From Allodiplogaster sudhausi (lineage: Eukaryota > Nematoda > Chromadorea > Rhabditida > Diplogasteridae), in contig CALZFC010000029.1 in assembly GCA_945643635.1 (NCBI GenBank), positions 3,341,001-3,405,000 on the forward strand: 64,000 nucleotides of DNA, read 5' to 3'. The position numbers and the translations under genes are program-made. The notes below the pieces were generated by a model. That model saw only the letters and a list, made by a program, of their open reading frames with translations, did no database searches and was not told the origin of the DNA. Of this stretch, positions 34,588 through 46,400 are shown piece after piece (position 1 is the first letter of the stretch; each line of letters opens with the position of its first letter).

Positions 34588-34925
34588 TGTCTCTCCCTCT
34601 CTCGCTCTCTCTCTCGCTCTCTCTCTATCTCTCTCTCTCTTCTAACATACGACGAACGACAGTCACCTCTATACTGGTCATTTCCTCTTTCTCGCAAACT
34701 TGACGACTTCTCAAAGCCGACCGACAGATATTCAGAGAGCAACTCGAGCAACGCTACGCGGCATGCACTCACATATACAGTGCATTCAATAAAATGCCAT
34801 TAAAAGTGACAAATATTGTTAATATTCATTTGAATATGCTCTCACATCTATTAAAAGATGTATTTAGACATAGAAAAAAAAATATATATTCGCCATTACT
34901 AATTATTAGAGATCAGTTAAGAGAA
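31092..34925. other. Gene-free stretch downstream of NUP58
   Basis: Up to about 31,520 this is NUP58 3' flank, with AATAAA at 31,293-31,298 as a possible poly(A) signal. Beyond that I see no gene. It holds GA/CT tracts (33,291-33,330, 33,928-34,062, 34,393-34,640), inverted repeats at 31,800-31,900, and segments that share CGACGAA, CCGTCAGATCTCA and CCGAATATACTACGTTAGTG-like blocks (31,660-31,760, 34,066-34,260, 34,648-34,770) and so are degenerate dispersed repeats. Confidence 0.6.
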
Positions 34926-35196
34926 AAATGGTGTTCTTATCCTCTATTAACTGCATATTCTTTTGAATATAAATCATCTCAATGTCAGTAGTCATGCCAT
35001 ATCCTTTGAGAGAAAAGATTATTCTTTCCATTTGAACAAGTCAAGAGTTCAATTTTTTTCTGATCTCCTCCATGTCGAGAAACCACCTCGGAATGGCATG
35101 TTTGCTCAACAAATATTTCTGTTGACCGGGTCACGCTTCCTGATGCAAGTGGGTGACCGTGTCACACGGCCACTCTGTTTCAGCGAAATTTTTTCA
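34926..35196 (+). repeat. Dispersed 270-bp element, copy 1
   Basis: Begins near GTGTTCTTATCCTC and runs through TTTTGAATATAAATCATCTC, GAGAAACCACCTCGGAATGG, TTGACCGGGTCACGCTTCC to GGTGACCGTGTCACACGGCC and CACTCTGTTTCAG. Copies 36,298-36,577 (same strand) and 44,529-44,801 (opposite strand) share the whole order; a short piece is at 46,894-46,924. Copies 1 and 2 are each followed directly by a CT tract. No coding sequence was found; a SINE or MITE-like element. Confidence 0.75.
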
Positions 35197-35213
35197 AGTT
35201 GTTTATTATCAAA

Positions 35214-35216
<3 letters not shown>

Positions 35217-35260
<44 letters not shown>

Positions 35261-35340
35261 TTAACCCGCTCTCTCTCTCTCTCTCTCGTTGCCTCTCTCT
35301 CTCCCTCTCTCTATCATTCTCTCTTCCTCTTTCACACTCT
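35217..35340. repeat. (CT)n tract in front of the duplicated NUP58 exon
   Basis: CT run that replaces the upstream exon sequence in the NUP58 duplicate and ends in TTTCTCGGCGCCAG, an acceptor-like end. Confidence 0.85.
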
Positions 35341-35870
35341 TTCTCGGCGCCAGCCACCTCAACGGCGCCCGCCACCGGCGCAGGAATGACATTTGGGAAG
35401 ACGCTGTCCAACAACGCCTCCGGCCTTCTCTTCTCCGGCTCAGCAAAGCCATTCGGAGCCAAGTAGTCTATGAGATCTCCTCTCTCCCCGAGTTATTTGG
35501 ATTTATTGACTTGCTTTTCTATGAACCATTTTTGTTGTCGTTTTTTTAAATGTAGTTTCTCATGCTATTTATTGCTTTTGACGTTTTGAAGTTCAATGCA
35601 GGAAAAAAAGAATGATGCACTTTGTGAACGTTTTTTTTTGCCAGGAATTGTCTTATGAATAAAGGAATTAAGCCAGCTTACTTAGTTTTAATTCGATTAC
35701 ATTAAAAGCGAACGAAGCAAGTGGAATTATAAAAAGCAGAGAAAAATTAATCGATATGAGAATCTGGAAACAAGAAGGTGATTTCACAACAACTGGGAAG
35801 CAAATTGGACGGAATAGATGTCACTTCTAGATTCATTATTTTGAAATTCGGTCTCTCTCACATTCTCCCT
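35341..35870 (+). pseudogene. Duplicate of NUP58 last exon and 3' flank
   Basis: Near-identical to 30,957-31,520. The coding part (to TAG at 35,464-35,466) keeps the frame: SAPATSTAPATGAGMTFGK, then TLSNNASGLLFSGSAKPFGA. Relative to the original there is a 9-base in-frame deletion and almost no substitution; the 3' flank differs more, with small indels. The sequence before TTCTCGGCGCCAG is replaced by a CT tract. With that tract and the CAG at 35,350-35,352 it could be spliced as an alternative last exon of NUP58, 4.3 kb downstream. More likely a recent partial duplication; expression is unknown. Confidence 0.75.
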
Positions 35871-36297
35871 TTCATTCTGCTTTCATTCTGCTTTTCTCTC
35901 TCCCTCTTTCTCTCTCGCTCCCACCTCTTTCTTGCAGCGTTTTAATTAAAATGAGGGGAAGGAAGTGAGCGCAACGACGCATTTAGAAAAAAGGGTTCAA
36001 AAGTGGAAGTGGAAAAAAGAAAAAAAAAAGAAAAGAAACTGTTTGACTCTTTCCTTTTTCCTCTTCTACAACCACTCTCTCTTGCACTTTGTCTAATCGG
36101 AAATCACCACTGCGGTTTACGGTTTACCCGCTTTTCGGGCTACTGTGATGATGGAATGCACCACGGGAAATCAACACATGCCAATGTAACGCCTTTCTAG
36201 TTTATCTTTGCTTCTTTGCTTTTACATATACATAGACTTTATCTTCTTTTACATATACATAGACTTTATCTACAATTTTGCAAGACAATCACGCACT

Positions 36298-36577
36298 CAA
36301 AATGTTGTGTTCTTGTCCTCTTGAACTCTATTCTTTTGAATATAAATCATCTCATTCATGGTCAGTGTCAGTTGTCATGCCATGTCTTTGGAGAGAGAAT
36401 ACTCTTCTTTTCATTTAACGAAGACAAGAGTTCAATTTGTTCTGATCTCCTCCATATCGAGAAACCACCTCGGAATGGCATGTTTTATCAACAAATATTT
36501 TTGGTTGACCGGGTCACACTTCCTGATACAAGTGGGTGACCGTGTCACAAGGCCACTCTGTTTCATCGTCATTTTTT
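36298..36577 (+). repeat. Dispersed 270-bp element, copy 2
   Basis: Same block order as copy 1 (GTGTTCTTGTCCTCTTGAAC, TTTTGAATATAAATCATCTC, GAGAAACCACCTCGGAATGG, GGTGACCGTGTCACAAGGCC), with a small insertion near 36,355. It is followed within 20 bases by a CT tract, as in copy 1, but not by NUP58 sequence. Confidence 0.75.
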
Positions 36578-37130
36578 CAAGTTTTTATAATCCCCTTCCT
36601 CTCTCTCTCTCTCTCTCTATGTCTTTCTCTCTCTTTCACTCTCTCTCCCTGTCTCTCTCTCACTATCTCTCTCTCTCTCTCTATCTCTTTTTCACACTAT
36701 CTTTCTCTCTTTCTCTCTCTCTCTATCTCTCTTTCACACTCTCTCTCTCCTCTCTTTCTCTTTCTTTCACTCTCTCTCTGTCTCTCTCTCACTATCTCTC
36801 TCTCTTTCTCTCTGTTTCTTTCGCTCTCTATACATGCTGCTAGTTGCAGTAGAGTTGGGAGCGACTGCCAATTGCACTCTTTTGTTTGTTAAACTTGTTC
36901 AATTAGACGTTTTTTTACAAGCATAAGTATGGACTTTCATAAATGGCGCAGGAAATGTGTGTGTGTGTTTGAAATCACAGTCCCGAAAATGCGGAAAAAA
37001 AATAAATTTATGTTCTATTTTCTACCTTCCAGAACACTCAAATTGGCACACACACGCATATTGAATCTCTGATGAAGGTTCAGAAGAGGAAAAAGAAGCA
37101 AAGCCTTTCTCCCTCTCTCTGTCCTTCCCT

Positions 37131-37164
<34 letters not shown>

Positions 37165-37170
37165 ATCCCT

Positions 37171-37216
<46 letters not shown>

Positions 37217-37366
37217 GTCTCTCTCTCTCTCTCTGTCTCTCTCTCTCTTTCTCTCTCTCTGTCTCTTTCTTTCTCTCTCCCTCTGCCTGTCTTTCTCTTC
37301 CGAAATTCGACGAACGTTGCGCACCTCGCCTCTATAATAGCCATTAGCGAGTTGACAAATCGTGAA

Positions 37367-37540
37367 CAGGGATGTCCAAAACCATTCCCGGGCCCGGTTG
37401 CTAATTAGGCGGGCCCGGGCCCGTGGGGTAAGCGGGCCGAGCCGGGCCGGGCCCGGGCCCGCCTAATTAGCAACGGGCCGGGCCGTGCCTAGGGCCAGTC
37501 CCGGGCCCGGCCCGGGCTCGGCCCGCTTTGGACATCCCTG
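37367..37540. mobile_element. hAT-like foldback MITE, 174 bp
   Basis: Ends are CAGGGATGTCCAAA and TTTGGACATCCCTG. The interior is an almost complete palindrome of GGGCCCGGGCCCG and GGGCCGGGCCG blocks around CTAATTAG. The flanks ATCGTGAA and ATCGCGAC match at 6 of 8 positions, fitting the 8-bp target duplication of hAT elements, as does the CAGGG terminus. No coding capacity. Confidence 0.8.
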
Positions 37541-38286
37541 ATCGCGACTCTCAAAGGTGAACTTGAGCAATTAATATGTATCTATTCTTTAAGTCGCATA
37601 TATTAAAAAAAACAGTTTGTTTTCATTTGCTATATGTACATATGTTGTCACATATATTGAAATGTTTGTGAATAAATTAATATATAAACAAACAAAATTC
37701 ATTACTAATTGTTAGTAAACAATTACTGTAAAGTTGGTGCCATTTATTTGCATACTGAAATGTCTTCTCATTCGCCTGCAAAAGGCGCCTACTGTACTTT
37801 CATGGTAATCGCAAAAGGTATGATACAGAGAGAGAGAGAGAGACAGAGAGAGACAGAGAGAGAAAGAAAGAGAGCAGGATAGAAAGAGAGAGGGCGAAAG
37901 AGAGAGGAGGGAGAGACCTTTTTTCAGACTTCGCTAACCCCAACTGAACAAGTCTAACAAACTATGCAGGTGTTCTCTTGAAATGGTAATAATGAAAAAT
38001 AACTCAACTTTGATCCCGCACCCACTCCGTTTCTTGATTGGGACAGCGTGAAAAATCTTGTTCTGTGCTACTTTTCTTCATTTAAGAAGATTAGCAAACA
38101 ACGTTGCATCCGAGATTCGCCGGGTTTTGAAATTGCATGAAAGTGCTCTGCAACCCTCCCCCTCCCCATAATCCTGTGCATTTGTGAGCTTCGGCTAACC
38201 TTTCCATGAAACGTTATGCCCTTCGTGTGATCATGTTGTAACATTGGCCTGGTCATAAACGGTCCTCGCCATCTCTATCTCTCTCC

Positions 38287-38322
<36 letters not shown>

Positions 38323-38729
38323 CGCTCTCTCTCTCTCACACATACGCACTCTCACTCGCTTTCTCTTTCTCATTCTCTCACTCACACACACACACTCTCT
38401 CTCCATTTCTTTCTCACTGTCTCCATAGCTCTGGCTCTTTTTCTCTCTCTCCCTCTTTCACTCTCCATTGCTCTGCTTCTCTCACCTTCTGTGTCCCTGT
38501 GTAACTGAGCATAACCTGAGCACATTTTTATTTGATCTCGAAGATTAATATTCGCTAAACTGAACGTGTATGTATGGTGTTCACTTTCCATTTTATCGCC
38601 TATCTCATGTTGGCAGGGAAGAGAGGATAAAAGAGCCTTTCTAGGGCGCGTCGATCAAACAAATACACGAATGCACTTTGCTCTGATGGGCCGATGGCGA
38701 AAGCCAAAGATATATATGTATATATCTTT

Positions 38730-38730
<1 letters not shown>

Positions 38731-38775
<45 letters not shown>

Positions 38776-38799
38776 TTTAAATATAGATGTAGATACATA

Positions 38800-38845
<46 letters not shown>
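38731..38845. repeat. (TA)n microsatellite
   Basis: Two long TA runs separated by CTTTTAAATATAGATG-like sequence. Shorter TA runs occur at 56,877-56,908 and 61,579-61,621. Confidence 0.9.
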
Positions 38846-38846
<1 letters not shown>

Positions 38847-38998
38847 ATATATCGTTGAATATAGTTACTTATGCATTATTTACGGCGCCGAAGTGACATT
38901 ACTTCCTATAACACCTATTACTACTCTACTTACATATTTCTTCCTGGTGCAGAAAAGATGATGTATTTTGGACGAATGATATTTTTCTTATCTCTTAA

Positions 38999-39034
<36 letters not shown>

Positions 39035-40443
39035 AGATTTCATCTGATAAGGACTCGTGATTATACCGCTTTTTTCAATAGAACGGCAATTTGTAAGCAT
39101 ACTTGCAGGCATTCAACTATCAGAAATCTTTTGCATACGAATTAATGCAAACATATTCGTGCATTTTGCTACCTTTCTAACAATAAGTTAACATTTTTTG
39201 TTCCTCAGAAATTGAGCGCTCGTCCCTGTCGAGTTATCCGACGAAAATATTACTTCCTCTTTTATTTTGCAAGTGCCAAAGTGTAGGAAAAAGTGGTAGT
39301 CTCTCCCACTCATGTCCAATTAATACTACATTTTGCACCAAGGGAAGAGAGATGCATTATGAGCAATAAAAAAAGGAAACATTTGATACCGTAGATCCAC
39401 AACGTATTTAGCATTTGAAATAATAATAATAATAATATCAAAGGAATCCAATGAATCTAATTGTAAGTAAGTAGCACTAGACTCGACAGGAAACCAATGC
39501 TGCACTGATCAACTCTGGTCATCTATGAGAATGTCTATGTCCTTTGTTGTAGCCAGAGTCACAACATACATATGTGTTTTAGTCACGTGAATATTCACAC
39601 ACGCACGTGTCTCATCCTCGTTATTTTCCCCATTCTGTTCATATCTTTTCTCACAATCAAACATGCGTCTCAAAACATTGACTTCTTTGCCTTTCTCGTT
39701 ATTTTTTTCCTCATTGGACATTGTCTGTCAATGATCAGAGAAGAGAATTCTCGTAAAATCACATATCAGAGGGAGGTGGCAACAACAATTACAGGAAACC
39801 GGAGGAGAATCACAGTGAGGAGACTAAAGAAGGCGGAGAGATTTTTGTTGTCTATCTCTCTGTTATTCATTCACACAAACGCGCGATTATGTAGTAAGGC
39901 GCTCCATGAATTGATCAATCTTCAATCTCGCTTTTTTTTCTTTCTCGACCAAAACGACCAGCTATCTGGAAATTGTTCTAGCTGTTGTTGAGGCAGTAAA
40001 ATATGAGTATCCGTCATACAATATTTGTGCACATTAATATGTACATGCATGCAGACAATACTTTTTAGTGCGCGACCTTTCCTAAGTGTAATAGATTCCT
40101 ACCGTATGCACCTCTTTCTTTCCGCAGTTTAGAAACGACATCGTCGCGCAGTGAGAGATATGAAGCTGTATCCGTCAGATCTCAACGACCGTATCGAAAG
40201 ACCAAATGGCCGTTAGTATTTACTTTTCTCTCACTATTCAACTTCTAATATTACGCAAACACCCGAGTCCTGACACCACAGATTACAGTTCTGGACAAAT
40301 GCAATATGCAAAAGTACACTGTCAAAATCACCTGCTGCTCTCGGAAATCTCTATTTTGACATAGTTTTATTTTATTATTATTTTTTTCTCTCTCTCTCTC
40401 CCACTTTCTCCCTCTCGCTCTCAGTATTTCTCCCTCTCCCTCC

Positions 40444-40482
<39 letters not shown>

Positions 40483-40497
40483 TCTCTCTCTCTTCAG

Positions 40498-43400
40498 CAT
40501 CCAAATCTGGCACGAAGCCAAGTCCGCCGAGTGCCATTCCGTCGCTCCGTCTCCTCTTCACTGCGCTCGTCGCTGTCCTCGGTGGCGCCTTCCACTTTGG
40601 CTACCAGATCGCAGTGATCAATCCGATGGCCGATGTCCTCGAGCAGTTCATCAGAGACGCCTACAAGGGGTAAGTGGCCAATTATTGACTAATTAATGAA
40701 ATTTTTATTTTATATTATTACACTTATTTCAAGCCTTCAATTTATTGATGAATGCATGTGAATTTATTGACGTTATTCATTGACGAATTAAAAATAAATA
40801 TCTTTTAAAACGTATTCGCTTCCTTCAGTCAAAACGGAGAGGAACTCTCGGAGACAGCGATGACATGGGCGTGGTCGATAATTACAGGTGGACCAAAGTT
40901 CAATTTTACAAGTTTTAATTTAAAAATAAAAATTTAAAAATAAAAATAAAGGATAATAAAGAACATAATTAAGCTGTAGATTTAGTACATATGTTCATAT
41001 CTATTTAAAAAAATCCCCCACCTTACTGACAGAAAATTAAATGTTGTGACATCGGATGTCACAATTTTGTTTGTTACAATATAGTATTACGGTGGTAGTA
41101 CAATAGTATTGTCCAGGAATACTCTTCCTTGGCGCAACACTCGGCGCATGGATCGCGTCATCGGCCGTGAACCGCCTCGGCCCCACGCGCACTCTGCTCA
41201 TCTCGGCACCGGTGGGGAACTTTTTTTAAAAAAATAATTAAGTGAATTTTAACCAATTAATTTTGTATTATTAATTTTTTTCCCTCTCAACACATTCACA
41301 CATTGATATCCAACAAGTTTGGCCACAAAAAAGGCACCAATTTTTCGTTTAATAACGCTATTCTCTAAGCCTAAGCCTGTGTTGCACAGAATGTTAAAGA
41401 CCTACAGTATGCTCTGACAAATATGTTTCGTCATCAGTTGGTAGAAGTTGTGCGAAAGGAGAAGACATCAAAAATCGCGATTAAAGAAAAAGTGGCCTGC
41501 TCCGGATTATCTGTGTCCGGCTCGGCCATACAAATATATTTACGATCCTGTTCTCTTGCATATCTCTCGAGTATGTTCGTGACCAAACATTGCGGCCCCT
41601 CTCGCTGTGAGAAGAAGACCTCTCAAACACAAATTGCGTACCCTTATCATCATTTTATCATTTGAGTACAAAATCGATTTTTCATGATGACATATAAAGT
41701 GCACGTCACATGCTTGACTGGCTAAACAAAAAAGTGAAGTAATATGCAAGAACGGAGATGTGATGGATTTAAAAATAACATAAAACACACACATGTTCCA
41801 AGAAAGAAAAGGAAGTAGAAATTAAAGGAAGACGTTTTCTGCCATATTCCAAAAAAAAAAAACAAATGCAAATTTCTGGCTAAATACTGACTTTCGTAAA
41901 GCGGGACCACCTCTAATCGATCTCTTTTAGGCCAAATTTGATAGTATATGGGAATATAAGAGAAGAAGTTATTTCTTTTAAGATAAAAAAATTCGAAAAA
42001 TAATAAAATTAATTAATTAATTACTTAATTAATTAATTAATTAATTAATTAATTAATTAATTTCCATCACAGCTTCTTGTCCTCTCCGAGACACTCGCCG
42101 GCTCGTCCCGCTACATCTCCTCGATCGTACTCTTCGTTATCGGAAGGGCGATCGCAGGCATCGGCGTTGGCGTCGGGATGACTGCGAGCGGCGTGCTGCT
42201 CAGCGAGATTAGTCCAGGTTAAGAAATTTTGTAAGCATAATTAATTAGTCTAATTAGCCTAATTAGCATAATTAGCCTAATTAGTCTAATTAGCATAATT
42301 AATTAATTAATTACCATTAATTGCCAGTACGCCACCGTGGCCTGATCGGCTCGTTCGCCGGCTTCTCCTCGAACATTGGCTACTTCCTCGCGTCCGCCTT
42401 GGGCATCTCGCCACTCCTCGGCACGGAAGACCGCTGGCCCTTTGCCTACTTTGGCCCCGCAGCCGCGTGCTTTGTCAGTTGAAAATTCACGTTTGAATTC
42501 GCGCCATTTTCCCTGAGACGCGAGGGCGATGTGGCATGTGTGTGTGTGATTTTCGAGAGAAAATTTTAAATAGATTACGCAATACGTGTTACGTGCTCCT
42601 TTAAGCGTTGCAATTATGCAAATTCGAATGTGTGTCAACGAAAAAGTTTCTGCTTTTAATGAGGATGAGTCATCCGTACATATATTTTCACAATTTCTCT
42701 ATAGAATACATAATTTCACATACTTTCGTTATCGCTCCGTTCCGAGCGTGTCAATAACAAAAACTTTATTTCCTAGTTGACCTGTATCAGAGTGTGGTGC
42801 GAGAGAAAACAAAATATATACGAGAGAATACGGAACAGGTTCCGGCCATTTCCTCCTACTTTCTCTATTTATGTGTATCTTTTTCTCTATGACCTTCTCT
42901 CTCTCCTTCTCTCTCTCCCTCTCCCTCTCTCTCTCTATCAATCTCTTTCTCTCCAACTGTCTAATTCTCTTGATTACGCACACTCTCTCTCTCTCGCTCT
43001 GTCTTGCATTCTCCTGTTCTCTTAGAAACGTCACCAGCTAATCACTGTTATCTTTATCAAGTTTCCACTTCTTTCCAGGTGGCTACCATCTTTTTGTCAT
43101 TCGCGTGTCGGGAGAGTCCCGTGTTTCTCCTACGAAAAGGAGACGTCCGAGGTCAGTAAATGATTAAACTTTGGCCAAGGCAACGGTTCAAAGGAAAAGA
43201 CATCATTATACATAAGAATCTTCTTTCTTTCTCTCTATACATACGTGTAGATTGAACTATAACCTTGGCAAGACATGTTGGAAAAAAATGATGATGAGGA
43301 ATGAAGATGAAGAGAGCGTTTGAGAAAAAGATACATACATATATGAACATAAAAAGAGAGATAACAGAAAGCTAAAGATTTAGAGCGTAATCATTCAAGA

Positions 43401-46400
43401 AATGATAACAGCAACTCTCCGTGAGGAAGATGTATGACGTGCAACAAAAATGGAATAGTATCGGAGACAACTATTTGTCTCTGTTCGAGAACACGAATAT
43501 TTTCCTTGATGAGAGTTCTGTTGGGGAGATGTGAGTCGGAAGCATAGAAGAGGAAACAAAATATATTTAAAAAAAAATGTTAATTATGACCTAGGCCACG
43601 AGAAAGGCTCTCTAGTCCTTATAATTGTTTAGTGTTGAATCTATTGGACGGTATAGACAAACCCAAGAGGCAAACTCTCATTATCTGGAAAAATTAAGTT
43701 TTAAAGTCTATGTACATAGCTGACCATGAGAGTATTCAGTTGATTATAAAATAAAAATGTATAAAAAAAATGAACAGTTTGTTAATCTAGATGAAAATGG
43801 AAGTAATTAAAGTTAAATTGTAATTAAACACTGTAATTACGTGACATTTTTGAGCCAATTTTTTTTGAGCCGCCGAAGAGTCGATCGCCACGTACGCGCC
43901 GCGAGATCCCGTCGAGGAGAGGGTCGCTGAGATTTGCGCCGAACTAGAATCGAAGCCAAGAGTCGCGACTTGGTCGGAAGTCTATAGCGATCGGTGAGTG
44001 GCATAGCGATTATTGAATCGTTCGATTATTTATTTAATTGATTGATTGATTAATTAATTGATTGATTTATTTATTGATTAATTTGTTTATGTTCCGTAGA
44101 AAGGTTAGGAAAATGGATATAGTTGTAGTAAATTTTAAAGAAAATAGAGAGAAATTTTTTTCAAAGAACAAATACCTAGCCTTTATTTTCACAATGTTTT
44201 TCTCTCTCTGAATTTGAGCGCTTCTTGGAAGGCGTGCTGGTTGTCCATGGTGCTCAACGCGACAATCTCGTTTAGTGGTAACATAAAACTTCTTCTTTTT
44301 TCTTGAAATATTAACTTTATTAAGTTTTTTTACTTTATTTTATTCATCTCAAATTGGTGTTGTTGGTCACGGAAAGATTTAAAAGGAAAACACGATGTTT
44401 TGCAGAGAAAGTGCAATCGTTCAGCAAGCAAAGGTCATTGGCATAATTTGAATAGAGAAGATGGATGGATATTCATTATTTCTAACCGTGAGCGAAAGAC
44501 AGCGAGAAAGAATATGAGATGGAGAGGGTGATTACACTGAAACAGAGTGGCCGTGTGGCACGGTCACCCATTTTCATATCAGGAAGTGTGACCCGGCCGG
44601 TCAACAAAACAAGTTTGCCAAACATGCCATTCCGAAGTGGTTTCTCGATTTGGAAGCGATCAGAAAAAAATTTGAACTCTTGTCTTCTTCAAATGGAAAG
44701 AATACTCTTCTCTGTCAAAAGACATGGCATGGCTACTGACATTGAGATGATTTATATGCAAAAGAATAGAGTCCAAGAGGAAAAGAACGCCATTTTGTGT
44801 GCGTGAAAAAAGTTTATTGCCAAATTGTGTTCCAAAAAAGATGCTAAAGATTATATGTATGTTAAATCAACGGAGCAAAAATAAACAAGAAAGAAATACA
44901 TGCATGTGTATACGTTCAATCAGCGCATTTACCTGATAAGCAGATAAACCATAAACCGCAAGGTTTTTTTTCGAAGTATTAGGCGAATAATTATACAGTA
45001 GCGCTAGAGAACCAGTTTGAATGCGCGCGCTCATAAAGTTGCCTGTCGCTCGGTCGAGAGAGCGTGTGAAATAGGAGGGCGGCTCTGACCCACCGTAGCT
45101 GATTCTCTACCCGCCAGTTTTCACGTTACTATTGCTCATAATGTAATGGAAGAAAATCGCTCAAACTTTCTGGATATATGTTTTTCGCCAAGATGAACTT
45201 ATCCCCATAGAACAAAACATGGGTTAATTATTCCCGGATACCTCCATTAAACAAAGTACAAGAGAATGGTTGTAGGAGAGGGGAAAAAAAGTAGGAGTCA
45301 AACAATTTCTTTCGTTTTTAAAACTTTTATTCCTTTTTCATTTTTCTCCTTTTTACCTTTTTTTATCCTCTTTTCCTAAGGCGTCGTCGCTCTCTCTTCC
45401 TACGGCTCGCTCATGCTGCAAGACATGGGCTTCAGTGAACTCAACGCAGGCATCGCCAACGCTGCTGGCAGCTTGATTGGTAAGGGGAGGAAATTGATTC
45501 ATTAATTTCAGATTTTTTTTTGAAATCTCAAACAATATTCTAACCATAATATAACAGATAAGAATTATCCTTTCAAAGCTTTTCTAATGTTATCTATGTA
45601 TGTAGAACACGAAATGAAAAAAAAAGAAAAAAAATATGTAATTTTAATATATGTATGTAGGTGTCATTGGCGCGATTGTCGGCTCGCTCACCGTTGAAAA
45701 GGTCAGTGATATTGTGTCATTTGCGATGACGTCAGATAAAGTTCGGTCAGTCCGCACTTTATATCCGTACCTATGTACCAACGGATATCTTATCCAGGCC
45801 GGCCGCCGTGCACTAGTGATCAGCTCGCTCGGCTCGCTCGCTCTTCTTAACGGGCTCATGATGGCGACGGCGCTAGTCTACGAGAGAAATAACCGTATTG
45901 CTTGGCTGCGATACGCCTTTTTTGCCGCCTTCTTCGCATTCAAATTCATGTTCAGGCGAGCGAATCAATCTACCGTATACATCGTTCATTCATACTTTTC
46001 CATTCGGGAGCCACAACAACTTTAAAAGATAATAATAGATTTTTTTCTCTATATGTATGTATGTAAATAAGTATGAAATTGATGGAAAATGTTATCCAAT
46101 GTTAAAAAGAAACTCAAATTAAAAAAATAAATAAAAAGAAGAGAAAAAAGATTTTATCACCAAATTCAAATTCTCAAACTTTCAGCATTGGCGCCGGTCC
46201 TTCGGCGTACTTCATTGGCGCCGAGTTGGCGCCCGCCGAATCGCGCGCCCGCGTCCAGTCGGCCGCCATCGGCGCGCAGTACATCACGTGCTTCCTCTCG
46301 CCCATCATTCACTATCCTCTCAAAACGTATGATTTTGATTAATTAATTAATTAGTTAATTAAATGTTTAATTTTTTTAATTGATCATTTTCTTATTATCA

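Larger units (their letters stand above)
35871..40497. other. Gene-free stretch between the NUP58 duplicate and the transporter
   Basis: No gene is supported. It contains the dispersed element copy 2 (36,298-36,577), CT tracts (36,597-36,830, 37,120-37,285, 38,275-38,340, 39,003-39,035, 40,388-40,497), the hAT-like element at 37,367-37,540, and a long TA microsatellite at 38,731-38,845. The missing first exon of the transporter should lie here. Confidence 0.55.

Noticed and set aside
45651..46025. Unspliced 124-aa frame with VIGAIVGSLTVEK and AGRRALVISS
   Set aside because: It reads through the 45,702-45,797 intron, which has good splice sites and whose removal restores the GLUT E-x-x-GRR motif.
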